64,000 nt of DNA from Lachnospiraceae bacterium. Its GTDB lineage: Bacteria; Bacillota; Clostridia; Lachnospirales; Lachnospiraceae. Position numbers and translations under genes: made by a program. Within the stretch, counting starts at the first letter, position 1. Each line of letters begins with the position of its first letter. The stretch spans positions 1-64,000 of the forward strand of contig JAFRLH010000071.1 in NCBI GenBank assembly GCA_017431345.1, read 5' to 3'. The notes beneath the pieces are model-generated. The model ran no database searches. It was given only the letters and a program-made list of their open reading frames with translations, and was not told where the DNA came from. Positions 1 to 8,827 of the stretch are shown here, one piece after another.

Positions 1-108
1 AAAAAACTTGACAAAAAAATAAGACCGGAAATCCAGTCTTTACAAAGGATAAATGGAGATCCGATCAAATAGAAAAGCAATTCAAAGTGTCAAACTTCCG
101 GGGAGTTG

Positions 109-129
109 AAGTGTCGAAGACACTTTTTT
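109..129 (+). terminator. short intrinsic terminator of an upstream unit
   Basis: A 7-bp perfect stem (AAGTGTC/GACACTT) with a GAA loop is followed directly by a T run. It probably ends a transcript entering from the left, whose gene lies outside the window. The rest of 1-108 has no recognisable gene. Confidence 0.55.
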
Positions 130-144
130 AGTTTAGGAGCCAAT

Positions 145-163
145 GAGCCGGAGAACCGTCCCC
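145..163 (-). repeat. dispersed GAGCCGG/ACGGTTCTC repeat copy
   Basis: This 19-bp sequence recurs at 20654-20672 and, as its reverse complement, twice in tandem at 19211-19304. It is extragenic every time and looks like a REP-type element. This copy ends just before the glnN promoter. Confidence 0.6.
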
Positions 164-166
164 TGC

Positions 167-260
167 TTGACAACATAATCACACCGGTGTATAATCCGCA
201 CCATAAAGGCAAAGACGTCTTTTGTGTTGATACGCAAAAGGCGTCTTTGCCTCTTTTTTT
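167..260 (+). promoter_or_regulatory. glnN promoter and leader hairpin/terminator (putative attenuator)
   Basis: The promoter is TTGACA (167-172), a 17-bp spacer and TATAAT (190-195), a perfect consensus. The predicted transcript starts near 202. From 208 it can form a nearly continuous 19-bp stem (208-226 with 233-251, two G-U pairs) with a TTGATA loop, followed by TCTTTTTTT. This is an intrinsic terminator placed between the promoter and the glnN ribosome site, so expression must depend on read-through. pyrG has an almost identical leader at 13039-13130. The trans-acting factor is not visible. Nitrogen-responsive antitermination is an inference. Confidence 0.8.
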
Positions 261-280
261 GCAAAAAGGAGGATAGCGTC

Positions 281-2377
281 ATGAAAAATGTACAGGATTA
301 TTTCGGCAGCATGGTCTTTGACGACAGGGTGATGAGAGCAAGGCTTTCCGCCAATGTCTATAATTCGCTCAGGAAGACCATTGACGAAGGAAAGAAGCTG
401 GACCTGTCCGTGGCAAATGCCGTCGCGGAGACCATGAAAGACTGGGCTGTAGAAAATGGCGCTACGCACTTTACGCACTGGTTCCAGCCGCTCACCGGCG
501 TGACTGCCGAAAAACACGACAGCTTTATCGCACCTTCTCCGGACGGCGGGGTGATCATGGAATTCTCCGGAAGGAACCTGATCAAAGGCGAGCCGGATGC
601 ATCCTCCTTCCCGAGCGGGGGATTAAGAGCGACGTTCGAGGCCAGAGGCTATACCGCCTGGGACCCCACATCCTATGCGTTCATTAAAGGGAAGACCCTG
701 TGTATCCCTACTGCGTTCTGTTCCTATGAAGGCCATGCACTGGATAAGAAAACACCGCTGCTGCGTTCCATGCAGGCGCTGAATATGCAGGCGCTCCGGA
801 TCCTGCGGCTCTTCGGAAATGATTCCGCAAAGCGTGTGATCCCGTTCGTCGGCCCGGAACAGGAATATTTCCTCGTAACGAAGGAAATGTATGATAAACG
901 CCCGGATCTGCGTTTCTCCGGAAGAACGCTTTTCGGCGCAAAGCCTCCTAAGGGGCAGGAAATGGATGATCATTATTTCGGCGTAATCAAGCCCGATGTG
1001 GCAGCTTTTATGGAAGAACTGAACGAGGAACTCTGGAAGCTGGGCGTGCTTGCAAAAACGGAACACAACGAAGTGGCACCCGCGCAGCATGAACTGGCGC
1101 CGGTCTATACGGAAGCCAATGTGGCGACGGATCACAACCAGATCACGATGGAGATCATGCAGAAGGTCGCCGCAAAGCACGGCCTGGTATGTCTGCTCCA
1201 TGAAAAGCCTTTTGAGGGCGTGAACGGCAGCGGCAAGCACAACAACTGGTCGCTTGGCACCGATACAGGGATCAATCTTCTGTCTCCCGGGGAAACGCCG
1301 TATGAGAACGCCCAGTTCCTTCTTTTCCTGTGCGCCGTGATCAAAGCGGTAGATGATTACCAGGATCTGCTGCGGCTGGCAGTGGCTACTGCAGGCAACG
1401 ATCACCGGCTTGGCGCAAATGAAGCGCCTCCGGCAGTCATCTCCATTTTCCTGGGGGATGAGCTGACCGCAATTCTGGAAGCGATCGAAAAAGACATTCC
1501 TTATGAGGGGACAGCGAAAGTAAGAATGCGTCTCGGTGCAGATGTGCTGCCGCGTTTCAACCGTGACACGACAGACCGCAACCGAACCTCACCGTTTGCT
1601 TTTACCGGAAATAAATTCGAATTCCGGATGGTTGGTTCTTCAGACAGCATCGCGTGCACGAACATTATGCTCAATTCGGCGGTCGCGGAAAGCCTGAAGA
1701 TCTATGCAGACAGACTGGAAGCGGCAGAGGACTTTGAAACAGCGCTGCATGAAATGATCCGGAAGACCATCAGAGATCATAAAAGGATCATTTTTAACGG
1801 CAACGGATATGATGACGGCTGGATCAGGGAAGCAGAGGAGGAGAGAGGCCTGCTGAATCTGAAGACGACGGCGGATGCTATGCCGCATCTGCTGGATCCG
1901 AAGAATGTGGAGATGCTGACGGCACACCATGTCTTCTCTGAAGCGGAACTGCATTCCCGCTGCGAGATCATGCTGGAGAATTACTGCAAGAGTGTAGTGA
2001 TCGAAGCCAATACCATGATCCGGATGGCAAGATCCCTGATCGCGCCGGCAGTGGAAGAATATGCTGCGGATGTCGCGGGAAGGGCTTCGGTAAAAATGAC
2101 AGCGGTGTCCGGGCTCAGCTGCAGATATGAAAAAGAACTGATCGAAAAGCTTTCCGCTCTGACAGAGGAGATCGACCGGAAAGCGGAGGAACTGGAGATG
2201 GCGGTCTCTGCACTGCATGCGGCGGAGGATATTATTCGGGAAGCTGCATCAGTAAGAGACGGCGTGCTGGTAAAAATGGATGAACTCAGGGATCCGTGCG
2301 ACAGGGCAGAGCTTCTTACGGCAAAGAAATACTGGCCGTTCCCTACTTATGCGGATCTGCTGTTCTCGGATATCTGA
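281..2377 (+). CDS. glnN: glutamine synthetase type III
   Basis: This enzyme makes glutamine from glutamate, ammonia and ATP in the cytoplasm. The 698-residue length and the GSIII signatures identify the large type III family: THWFQPLTG (65-73), the [12 protein letters not shown] region (105-116), GPEQEYFL (191-198), [13 protein letters not shown] (263-275) and [12 protein letters not shown] (314-325). The ATG at 281 is chosen because AAAAAGGAGG lies just upstream and because the reading frame further upstream runs through the leader terminator. It is first in an apparent glnN-asnB-glmS operon, and the asnB ribosome site overlaps its stop codon. Expression is probably set by the leader hairpin at 208-260. 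Family assignment is secure; the regulation is inferred. Confidence 0.97.
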   Translation: MKNVQDYFGSMVFDDRVMRARLSANVYNSLRKTIDEGKKLDLSVANAVAETMKDWAVENGATHFTHWFQPLTGVTAEKHDSFIAPSPDGGVIMEFSGRNLIKGEPDASSFPSGGLRATFEARGYTAWDPTSYAFIKGKTLCIPTAFCSYEGHALDKKTPLLRSMQALNMQALRILRLFGNDSAKRVIPFVGPEQEYFLVTKEMYDKRPDLRFSGRTLFGAKPPKGQEMDDHYFGVIKPDVAAFMEELNEELWKLGVLAKTEHNEVAPAQHELAPVYTEANVATDHNQITMEIMQKVAAKHGLVCLLHEKPFEGVNGSGKHNNWSLGTDTGINLLSPGETPYENAQFLLFLCAVIKAVDDYQDLLRLAVATAGNDHRLGANEAPPAVISIFLGDELTAILEAIEKDIPYEGTAKVRMRLGADVLPRFNRDTTDRNRTSPFAFTGNKFEFRMVGSSDSIACTNIMLNSAVAESLKIYADRLEAAEDFETALHEMIRKTIRDHKRIIFNGNGYDDGWIREAEEERGLLNLKTTADAMPHLLDPKNVEMLTAHHVFSEAELHSRCEIMLENYCKSVVIEANTMIRMARSLIAPAVEEYAADVAGRASVKMTAVSGLSCRYEKELIEKLSALTEEIDRKAEELEMAVSALHAAEDIIREAASVRDGVLVKMDELRDPCDRAELLTAKKYWPFPTYADLLFSDI

Positions 2378-2388
2378 GGAGGGATCAT

Positions 2389-3972
2389 ATGTGTTCCATC
2401 ATGAGCTGCTGCGGAAGCGTTTTGTCATTGGAGGCATTTAAGAAAGCATTCATGCGGTCAAAGGAAAGAGGACCGGACGACAGCCGGATCATTGAGACCG
2501 GAAACGGGATCCTGGCTTATCACAGGCTGGCGATCATGGATCTGTCTTCGGACGGCATGCAGCCGTTCGAACTGGACGGGAGTTATTCGATCTGCAATGG
2601 AGAGATCTATGGATTTGCAGCGCTCCGGGATCTGCTGAAGGAGAAAGGCTATGTGTTCACAAGCGACAGCGACTGCGAGATCCTGCTCCCGATGTACCGG
2701 GAATACGGCACGGACATGTTCGCGATGCTGGATGCGGAATATGTCTGTGTGATCTATGACGGGGAGACAGGAGAATACATTGCTGCCAGGGATCCGATCG
2801 GCATCCGCCCGATGTTTTACGGCTATGATGAGAACGGAACGATCCTGTTCGCGAGCGAGGCGAGGAACCTGATCGGTCTGACAGATAAGATCCATCCGTT
2901 CCCGCCCGGTCATTATTACAAAGATGGTGCGTTTGTCTGCTATTGCGATATTGCGCAAGTGGACAAAATATGTCATGATGATGTGGAAACAGCCTGTGGA
3001 GTGATCCGTGAGAAACTGATCGCGGGCGTCAGAAAGAGACTTATTTCCGATGCAAAGGTCGGATATCTGCTTTCGGGAGGACTTGACTCTTCGCTGGTAT
3101 GCGCGATTGCCGCGAAGGAAAGCAGTACCCCGATTGAAACCTTTGCGATCGGGATGACGGAAGACGCCATCGATCTGAAATATGCCAGACAGGCGGCGGA
3201 ATATATCGGCAGTCACCATACGGAAATCTATATGACGCCGGAGGATGTGATCTCCTCGCTGGAGAGAGTGATCAGCATCCTGGGAACCTTTGATATTACG
3301 ACCATCCGTGCGAGCATGGGCATGTATCTTCTCTGCAAGGGGATCCACGAGCAGACTGATCTGAGGGTGCTGCTGACCGGCGAGATCTCCGATGAACTGT
3401 TCGGATACAAATATACGGATTTTGCTCCTTCGGCGGAGGAATTCCAGAAAGAATCCGAAAAACGCGTGCGGGAGCTGTATATGTATGATGTGCTCCGTGC
3501 AGACCGGTGTATTGCAGATAATTCGCTGGAAGCCCGTGTACCGTTCGGGGATCTGGATTTTGTACATTATGTGATGAGTCTGGATCCGGCGATCAAGAGG
3601 AATACTTACGGCAAAGGAAAATATCTGCTTCGCCATGCGTTCGAGGGAACGGGATTGCTGCCGGATGAGATCCTCTGGCGGGAAAAAGCCGCCTTTTCGG
3701 ATGCAGTGGGACATTCCATGGTGGATTATCTTAAAGAATATGCGGAGACGATCTATACGGACGAAGCGTTTGAAGAGGGCTGCAGGAAATATGATCACGC
3801 AAGACCTTTTACGAAAGAATCTCTGCTGTACCGGGATATTTTCGAGAAATACTATCCGGGACAGGGTGAAATGATCGCGGATTTCTGGATGCCGAACAGG
3901 AACTGGGAAGGATGTAATGTGAACGATCCTTCAGCCAGGGTGCTTTCAAACTACGGAGACAGCGGGAAATAA
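2389..3972 (+). CDS. asnB: asparagine synthase (glutamine-hydrolysing)
   Basis: It transfers glutamine amide nitrogen to aspartate using ATP. The start at 2389 is chosen because the mature N-terminus must begin with the nucleophilic Cys2 (MCSIMSC) and because GAGGAGGGA, overlapping the glnN stop, is correctly spaced. The N-terminal class II amidotransferase domain shows RGPDDS (27-32), HRLAIMDL (45-52) and NGEIYG (70-75). The C-terminal synthetase domain has the PP-loop SGGLDSS (229-235). At 527 residues it matches the short AsnB class. It lies 11 bp from glnN and 14 bp from glmS on the same strand, so it is probably co-transcribed from the glnN leader promoter. Confidence 0.96.
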   Translation: MCSIMSCCGSVLSLEAFKKAFMRSKERGPDDSRIIETGNGILAYHRLAIMDLSSDGMQPFELDGSYSICNGEIYGFAALRDLLKEKGYVFTSDSDCEILLPMYREYGTDMFAMLDAEYVCVIYDGETGEYIAARDPIGIRPMFYGYDENGTILFASEARNLIGLTDKIHPFPPGHYYKDGAFVCYCDIAQVDKICHDDVETACGVIREKLIAGVRKRLISDAKVGYLLSGGLDSSLVCAIAAKESSTPIETFAIGMTEDAIDLKYARQAAEYIGSHHTEIYMTPEDVISSLERVISILGTFDITTIRASMGMYLLCKGIHEQTDLRVLLTGEISDELFGYKYTDFAPSAEEFQKESEKRVRELYMYDVLRADRCIADNSLEARVPFGDLDFVHYVMSLDPAIKRNTYGKGKYLLRHAFEGTGLLPDEILWREKAAFSDAVGHSMVDYLKEYAETIYTDEAFEEGCRKYDHARPFTKESLLYRDIFEKYYPGQGEMIADFWMPNRNWEGCNVNDPSARVLSNYGDSGK

Positions 3973-3986
3973 CAGGAGAGGTTATC

Positions 3987-5813
3987 ATGTGCGGAATAGT
4001 TGGATTTACAGGCCTGCGCCACGCAGCGCCGGTACTCTTGGATGGTCTTAAAAAACTGGAATACAGAGGCTATGACTCTGCGGGACTTGCTGTAATGAAC
4101 GACGGCGTCCTCTCCGTCAAAAAAGTCAGCGGCCGCATCGCGAATCTGTGCGAGATCACAAAGGACGGGAACACAATGCCCGGCGAAGTGGGCATCGGCC
4201 ATACCAGATGGGCGACCCACGGCGCGCCGACGGAAGAAAACGCCCATCCGCATCTTTCCAACGACGGAAAATTCGCGATCGTTCATAACGGGATCATTGA
4301 GAACTATATTAAGCTCCGGGAAGAACTTACAGAGCGCGGCTATCATTTTGACAGTGAGACGGATACGGAAGTGATCGTCCATCTGCTCGAGATGTATTAC
4401 AAAGGCGATATGAGAAAGACGCTCATTAAAGTCGTGAACCGCCTGAAGGGTTCTTATGCGCTCGGTGTGATCTGTGCGGACGAACCCGGGAAGATCTTTG
4501 CCGCGCGCGAAGCAAGTCCGCTGATCATTGGCCTGGGGCTGGATGAGAACTATTTTGCATCCGATGTGACGGCGCTTGTGTCGAACACCAGAAATGTGAT
4601 CTATATGGACGACGGGGATTTTGCTGAGCTGACATCCGATTCTGTCGTGATCTTTGATGGCACTGCAAGACCGGTCGAAAAGAAGAGCAGCAGGATCAAC
4701 TGGGATGTACAGGCGGCGGAAAAAGGCGGTTTTGATCATTTTATGCTGAAAGAGATCATGGAACAGCCTGCCGCCGTAAAGGCGACGACGGCGCCCAGGA
4801 TCCGGAAAGGCCGGATCGATTTTGAAGAGATCGATATTTCCGCTGCGGAACTGGCGGGCATCAGGAAGATCGTGATCACCGCCTGCGGATCGGCTTATTA
4901 CGCGGGCTGCGCCGGCAGATATGCGCTTGAAAAACTGACCGGGATCCCGGTGGAAACGGAACTGGCCAGTGAGCTCCGCTACAGCGACCCGCTGATCGAT
5001 GAACATACGCTGGTGATCGTGATCTCCCAGTCAGGCGAGACAGCAGATACCATAGCAGCGATGAAAGAATGCCGCGCGAAGGGCGCGAAGGTATTGGCGA
5101 TCGTTAATGTTGTTGGAAGCACCGTCGCAAAGCTGGCGGATTACACGGTCTACACCTGGGCAGGACCGGAAATCGCCGTCGCTACGACAAAAGGATATAC
5201 CACGCAGGTGACTGTATTGTATATGCTGTCGATGTTCTTTGCCGAAAAGCTGGGAAGAATCTCCGGGAAAGAATATGACCGGCTGATGGTCATGATCACG
5301 CGGCTGCCCAGACATATCCAGCAGGCGATCGATATGAATCCGAGAGTGACGGAACTGGCGAAGAAATATCATAAGAGCAAGGCGTTGTTCTTCATCGGCC
5401 GGAATACCGATTATGCAGTCGCGCTGGAAGGCGCTCTCAAGATGAAGGAGATTTCCTATCTGCATGCAGAGGCGTATGCCGCGGGGGAACTCAAGCATGG
5501 AACGATCGCGCTGATCGAAGAGCATACTCCTGTGATCGCACTCTGCTGCAACAGGAAGATCATGGAAAAAACGCTCAGCAATATCGTGGAAGTGAAGGCC
5601 AGAGGCGCGGAAGTGCTGGCGCTGACGTTCCGGGATAATCAGAAGATCCTGTCGGAAGCGGATGATCTGCTGTTCATGCCAAAAGTGGATGAGATCTTCT
5701 CGGCAGTGATCGAGATCCTGCCGCTCCAACTCCTGGCCTATCATGTTGCGAAGGAGAATGGATGCGATATCGACAAGCCGAAGAACCTGGCAAAGTCAGT
5801 GACGGTAGAGTAA
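3987..5813 (+). CDS. glmS: glucosamine-fructose-6-phosphate aminotransferase (isomerising)
   Basis: It makes glucosamine-6-phosphate from fructose-6-phosphate and glutamine, the first committed step to UDP-GlcNAc and peptidoglycan. It has Cys2 (MCGIVGFTG), the class II glutaminase motifs YRGYDSAGLA, GHTRWATHG and NGIIENY, two SIS isomerase domains (SQSGETADT in the first), and the usual C-terminus KPKNLAKSVTVE. Its 608 residues are the full family length. An AGGAGAGG ribosome site lies in the 14-bp gap after asnB. I see no glmS ribozyme in that gap; there is no room for one, so control probably comes from the operon promoter. It is the third glutamine-linked gene in a row. Confidence 0.97.
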   Translation: MCGIVGFTGLRHAAPVLLDGLKKLEYRGYDSAGLAVMNDGVLSVKKVSGRIANLCEITKDGNTMPGEVGIGHTRWATHGAPTEENAHPHLSNDGKFAIVHNGIIENYIKLREELTERGYHFDSETDTEVIVHLLEMYYKGDMRKTLIKVVNRLKGSYALGVICADEPGKIFAAREASPLIIGLGLDENYFASDVTALVSNTRNVIYMDDGDFAELTSDSVVIFDGTARPVEKKSSRINWDVQAAEKGGFDHFMLKEIMEQPAAVKATTAPRIRKGRIDFEEIDISAAELAGIRKIVITACGSAYYAGCAGRYALEKLTGIPVETELASELRYSDPLIDEHTLVIVISQSGETADTIAAMKECRAKGAKVLAIVNVVGSTVAKLADYTVYTWAGPEIAVATTKGYTTQVTVLYMLSMFFAEKLGRISGKEYDRLMVMITRLPRHIQQAIDMNPRVTELAKKYHKSKALFFIGRNTDYAVALEGALKMKEISYLHAEAYAAGELKHGTIALIEEHTPVIALCCNRKIMEKTLSNIVEVKARGAEVLALTFRDNQKILSEADDLLFMPKVDEIFSAVIEILPLQLLAYHVAKENGCDIDKPKNLAKSVTVE

Positions 5814-5853
5814 CCGCGTGGAGAACGCGCCGGAGGAGCGTTCGACCCGGCTC
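5814..5853 (+). repeat. 40-bp direct repeat, copy 1 (left of guaA)
   Basis: It runs from CCGCGTGGAGAACGC to GCGTTCGACCCGGCTC and has an internal inverted repeat (GAACGC/GCGTTC). A second copy in the same orientation lies at 7561-7600, differing only in the central loop. The first base follows the glmS stop codon. With copy 2 it brackets guaA. Confidence 0.75.
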
Positions 5854-5926
5854 ATAGCATATGTCATTTTTCACAGGTCCTACAGGATGACAATATTGTG
5901 AATATGTTTTGAAAGGAAGATTCATT

Positions 5927-7465
5927 TTGGAAAAGATCCTCGTCCTTGACTTTGGAGGACAATACGACCAGCTCATTGCAAGAAGAGTAAGAGATCTGCA
6001 TGTTTACGCTGAGATAAAAGCATATAACCGGATCACTTTACGCGAAATCGCAGAGGAAGGCTATCAAGGCATCATTTTCACCGGCGGACCGAACAGTGTC
6101 TATGATCCGTCCTCCCCGCATTATGACCCGGCGATTCTGGATGCCGGTATTCCGGTCCTTGGCATTTGCTATGGCTGCCAGCTGATGGCGTTCATGGCAG
6201 GCGGTACTGTGTCCGATGCCGGAGATTCCGGTGAATACGGGAAAACATCCGTTGCTGTATCTGACCGGGAAAATGTCCTGATGAGGAATGTGCCGGAGAG
6301 CAGCGTTTGCTGGATGAGTCATAAAGACTTTATCAGTACTCTGCCGGATGGTTTCCGCTGCATCGCTTATACGGATAAATGCCCGGTCGCTGCTATGTGT
6401 GATGAGGAGCGGGCATTGTTCGGCGTACAGTTCCATCCGGAAGTAACGCACACGGAATACGGGCAGAGGATCTTCGCCAACTTCCTTTTCGGAATCTGCG
6501 GATGTGCCGGAGATTACCGGGTGGAAAACTATGCTGCTTCGCTGATTGAAAAGTACCGCCGTGAACTGGCAGGGAAAAAGGTGCTGCTGGCTCTTTCCGG
6601 CGGCGTCGATTCCTCTGTTGCTGCAGCGCTGCTCCATGCAGCCATAGGAAACGATCTGATCTGTGTTTTTGTAGATCATGGCCTGCTCCGGAAAGGGGAA
6701 GGCGACATGGTGGAGCATACGTTCAAAGGCCGGTTCGGAATGAATCTTATACGCGTAAATGCGCAGGACAGATTCCTGAAAAAACTGGCAGGCATCACAG
6801 ATCCGGAGACCAAGCGCAAAACGATAGGTGAAGAATTCATCCGTGTATTTGAAGAGGAAGCAAAAAAGATCGGGCATGTAAATGTACTCGCCCAGGGAAC
6901 CATTTATCCCGATATCATAGAGAGCGGAAAAGGGGATTCAGCCGTTATAAAGAGCCATCACAATGTCGGCGGTCTTCCCGATGTGATCTCGTTTGATGAA
7001 ATCGCTGAACCGTTAAAGGAGCTGTTTAAAGACGAAGTCAGAATGGCCGGGACTGCTCTGGGGCTGCCGCAGGAGCTTGTGTGGCGGCAGCCTTTCCCCG
7101 GCCCCGGACTGGGCGTGCGGGTGATCGGTGAAATAACTGAAGAGAAGCTTGCGATCCTGAAGGAGGCGGATGCGGTATTCCGTGAGGAAGTCGATAAACT
7201 GACGCCGGAGAAGCGTCCCGCCCAGTATTTCGCCGTGCTGACGGATACGCGCAGCGTCGGCGTGATGGGAGATTTCAGGACATATGGATATACCGTCGCT
7301 CTCCGAGCCGTGAATACGGATGATTTCATGAGTGCGGAATGGAGCAGGCTGCCGTATGAGGTGCTGGAACGGGCGAGCAGCCGGATCACCAATGAAGTGC
7401 CGGGGGTGTCAAGAGTGGTGTATGATATTTCCTCAAAACCGCCGGCGACGGTGGAATGGGAATGA
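5927..7465 (+). CDS. guaA: GMP synthase (glutamine-hydrolysing)
   Basis: It converts XMP to GMP using glutamine and ATP. The N-terminal class I amidotransferase begins [12 protein letters not shown] and has its nucleophile in [10 protein letters not shown] (Cys81) with the His-Glu pair in FHPEVTHT. Next come the ATP pyrophosphatase PP-loop LSGGVDSS, the IYPDIIESG and KSHHNVGG motifs, and the C-terminal dimerisation domain ending KPPATVEWE. The TTG at 5927 is chosen over the TTG at 5909 because GAAAGGAAGA (5911-5920) sits at the right distance and the protein then starts at the conserved [11 protein letters not shown]. It gives 512 residues, full length. It is flanked by two direct copies of a 40-bp repeat. 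I saw no purine riboswitch upstream. Confidence 0.95.
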   Translation: MEKILVLDFGGQYDQLIARRVRDLHVYAEIKAYNRITLREIAEEGYQGIIFTGGPNSVYDPSSPHYDPAILDAGIPVLGICYGCQLMAFMAGGTVSDAGDSGEYGKTSVAVSDRENVLMRNVPESSVCWMSHKDFISTLPDGFRCIAYTDKCPVAAMCDEERALFGVQFHPEVTHTEYGQRIFANFLFGICGCAGDYRVENYAASLIEKYRRELAGKKVLLALSGGVDSSVAAALLHAAIGNDLICVFVDHGLLRKGEGDMVEHTFKGRFGMNLIRVNAQDRFLKKLAGITDPETKRKTIGEEFIRVFEEEAKKIGHVNVLAQGTIYPDIIESGKGDSAVIKSHHNVGGLPDVISFDEIAEPLKELFKDEVRMAGTALGLPQELVWRQPFPGPGLGVRVIGEITEEKLAILKEADAVFREEVDKLTPEKRPAQYFAVLTDTRSVGVMGDFRTYGYTVALRAVNTDDFMSAEWSRLPYEVLERASSRITNEVPGVSRVVYDISSKPPATVEWE

Positions 7466-7560
7466 CCGCGTTCTCTACGAGCCAGGCGAAGACGGTGGAT
7501 GACAAGCTCCGGGAGCTTGCTCACGGGAGATTGACAGCCAGCGGATTCATGCGGCGACAG

Positions 7561-7600
7561 CCGCGTGGAGAACGCCCTGAAGGGGCGTTCGACCCGGCTC
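7561..7600 (+). repeat. 40-bp direct repeat, copy 2 (right of guaA)
   Basis: It has the same outer sequence and orientation as 5814-5853. Its loop differs, but the GAACGC/GCGTTC stem is kept. It lies about 95 bp past guaA, in a 250-bp stretch (7466-7715) with no gene of its own. Confidence 0.75.
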
Positions 7601-7617
7601 GCCAAGTGACATTCTGC

Positions 7618-7666
7618 GTCAATCACAAAAAGTAACAAATTTTGTCGCAAATAGTTTGTGGACATT
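7618..7666 (+). repeat. 49-bp element shared with the XRE/purA intergenic region
   Basis: Aligned without gaps to the reverse complement of 54783-54831, 39 of 49 positions match by eye. The match includes a 9-bp block GTCAATCAC and an exact 17-mer TTTGTCGCAAATAGTTT (7641-7657). It lies about 50 bp upstream of the Rpn-family start codon. It could be a regulator site or a remnant of a mobile element. Confidence 0.6.
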
Positions 7667-7715
7667 AAAAGGCGGCCGCGGTAGACTTCCTGAAAGTAAT
7701 TTCGGGAGGAATACC

Positions 7716-8618
7716 ATGACCGCTTTTGATTTTGAGCAGGCCGAAGGAAGACTGGCCTACACACTGACAAATGATGTCCTTTTTCACATTGTTATGAACA
7801 GATCACAACGATGTCTGAAAGGCTTTATCGCATCTGTTCTGGATATACCGTTTGAGGAGATCACTGATATCGAGATCCTCAATCCGATCGATTATGGAAG
7901 CAGGATCGATGCGAAAGAAATTATACTTGATATTAAGGCGGAATTGAATCATACTGTTTATGTAAATATTGAAATGCAGGTCAGACCGCTGAAGATCTGG
8001 AGAAAGAGGACGCTTTTCTATTCGGCCAGATTAATGGCTGGGCAGGACGTAGGTAAGAATTACGAGAGAATTAAAGCAATCCGCCAGATCGATATTCTGG
8101 ATTATCAGGAAAAGGGAAGAACGGAATTCTTTGACATGTATTCGATTTCCAACAGGAAAGGTGAAGTGTACTCGGATGAGCTTCAGATCTATACGCTGAA
8201 CCTGCGTAATTTGGGCAATGCGACAGAGCCGGACAGGGAAAGAGGTCTGGTGGACTGGGGAAAACTGTTTGCAGCGCAGACCTGGGAAGATGTAAAGGTA
8301 TTAGCTGGGAAAAACAGCATATTCAGAGAGGCTGGTGAGATCATGGGCCATGCAATGACACAGGAAGAAGATATGCTAAGAAGAAGACAAATTGCGATCC
8401 TGGATATTGAGACCGGATTGTATGAAGCAAGGAGTGAAGGGATAGAAGAGGGGAGAGCTAAAGGAAAAGCTGAAGGAAAAGCCGAAGGAAAAGCCGAAGG
8501 AAAAGCCGAGGATGTTAAGGCGCTTATGACAAATCTCGGTTTCTCCTTTGAAAAAGCTGTTGCTGCGCTTAATATTTCTGATGCGGAAGCGGCAGAGATC
8601 AGAAAATCAATTGAATAA
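7716..8618 (+). CDS. Rpn family recombination-promoting nuclease (PDDEXK transposase-like)
   Basis: The protein has 300 residues. The N-terminal region is a PD-(D/E)XK nuclease-like fold of the Rpn/YhgA type: TLTNDVLFHIVMN, then the candidate catalytic strand ILDIKAELN followed by VNIEMQV (D and E-x-Q in place of the classical triad), then the conserved FYSARLMAGQ segment. The C-terminus carries a low-complexity run of four KAEG-type units (tandem 12-bp repeat, 8463-8510). The ATG at 7716 follows a good GGGAGGA site. Family members bind or cleave DNA and promote RecA-independent recombination. The base composition looks more AT-rich than guaA. It starts an accessory segment inside the glutamine island. 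Confidence 0.8.
   Translation: MTAFDFEQAEGRLAYTLTNDVLFHIVMNRSQRCLKGFIASVLDIPFEEITDIEILNPIDYGSRIDAKEIILDIKAELNHTVYVNIEMQVRPLKIWRKRTLFYSARLMAGQDVGKNYERIKAIRQIDILDYQEKGRTEFFDMYSISNRKGEVYSDELQIYTLNLRNLGNATEPDRERGLVDWGKLFAAQTWEDVKVLAGKNSIFREAGEIMGHAMTQEEDMLRRRQIAILDIETGLYEARSEGIEEGRAKGKAEGKAEGKAEGKAEDVKALMTNLGFSFEKAVAALNISDAEAAEIRKSIE
8463..8510 (+). repeat. in-frame 12-bp tandem repeat in the Rpn gene
   Basis: There are four consecutive copies of GGAAAAGCYGAR, encoding repeated Gly-Lys-Ala-Glu. The length divides by three, so gain or loss of a unit keeps the frame. It sits in the charged linker before the C-terminal 30 residues. This is a likely site of slipped-strand length variation. Confidence 0.8.
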
Positions 8619-8619
8619 A

Positions 8620-8748
8620 AAACATCTGGTTCTTATTTTGGAAAAAGATCTTGTGTTTTATAAGGTCGATGATAGTAAGAAACAGGTGATTATATATGCG
8701 GTTGTAGACCAAAGGCAGGATTACTTAAGTATTATAAGAGGCTTGTAG
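8620..8748 (+). pseudogene. C-terminal remnant of a RelE/ParE-type toxin
   Basis: Directly after the Rpn stop codon, in another frame, about 42 codons read LVFYKVDDSKKQVIIYAVV then DQRQDYLSIIRGL and a stop. This looks like the last strands of a RelE/ParE toxin (YxVDDxxKxVxIYxVxDxRxDY). The N-terminal half of the toxin and any antitoxin gene are absent, and there is no ribosome site. The longer ORF from 8548 only extends it through the Rpn gene. I read it as debris from a deletion or insertion that joined the Rpn gene to a degraded toxin-antitoxin locus. The family call rests on motif recognition alone. Confidence 0.55.
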
Positions 8749-8827
8749 TTTTTGCTTACGTTTTGCTTGATTTCAACAGGCTTTTATGTGGCTGATAGCC
8801 GCTATAGAGGATGGGAGGAACTCTGCA

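Noticed and set aside
208-251. Canonical ANTAR two-hairpin target
   Set aside because: Only one hairpin fits between the start site and the gene, and the loop TTGATA lacks the usual A1/G4 pattern.
2458-3798. Long minus-strand open frame opposite asnB, and similar long frames opposite many genes
   Set aside because: These are shadows of coding sequence with strong codon bias: no ribosome sites, no recognisable motifs, and clear genes on the other strand.
5854-5926. Purine riboswitch before guaA
   Set aside because: No conserved three-way-junction core is visible in the short gap; nor is one seen before purA.
8548-8748. 66-residue protein
   Set aside because: Only the part after the Rpn stop looks like a protein family; the first third is Rpn coding sequence in the wrong frame.
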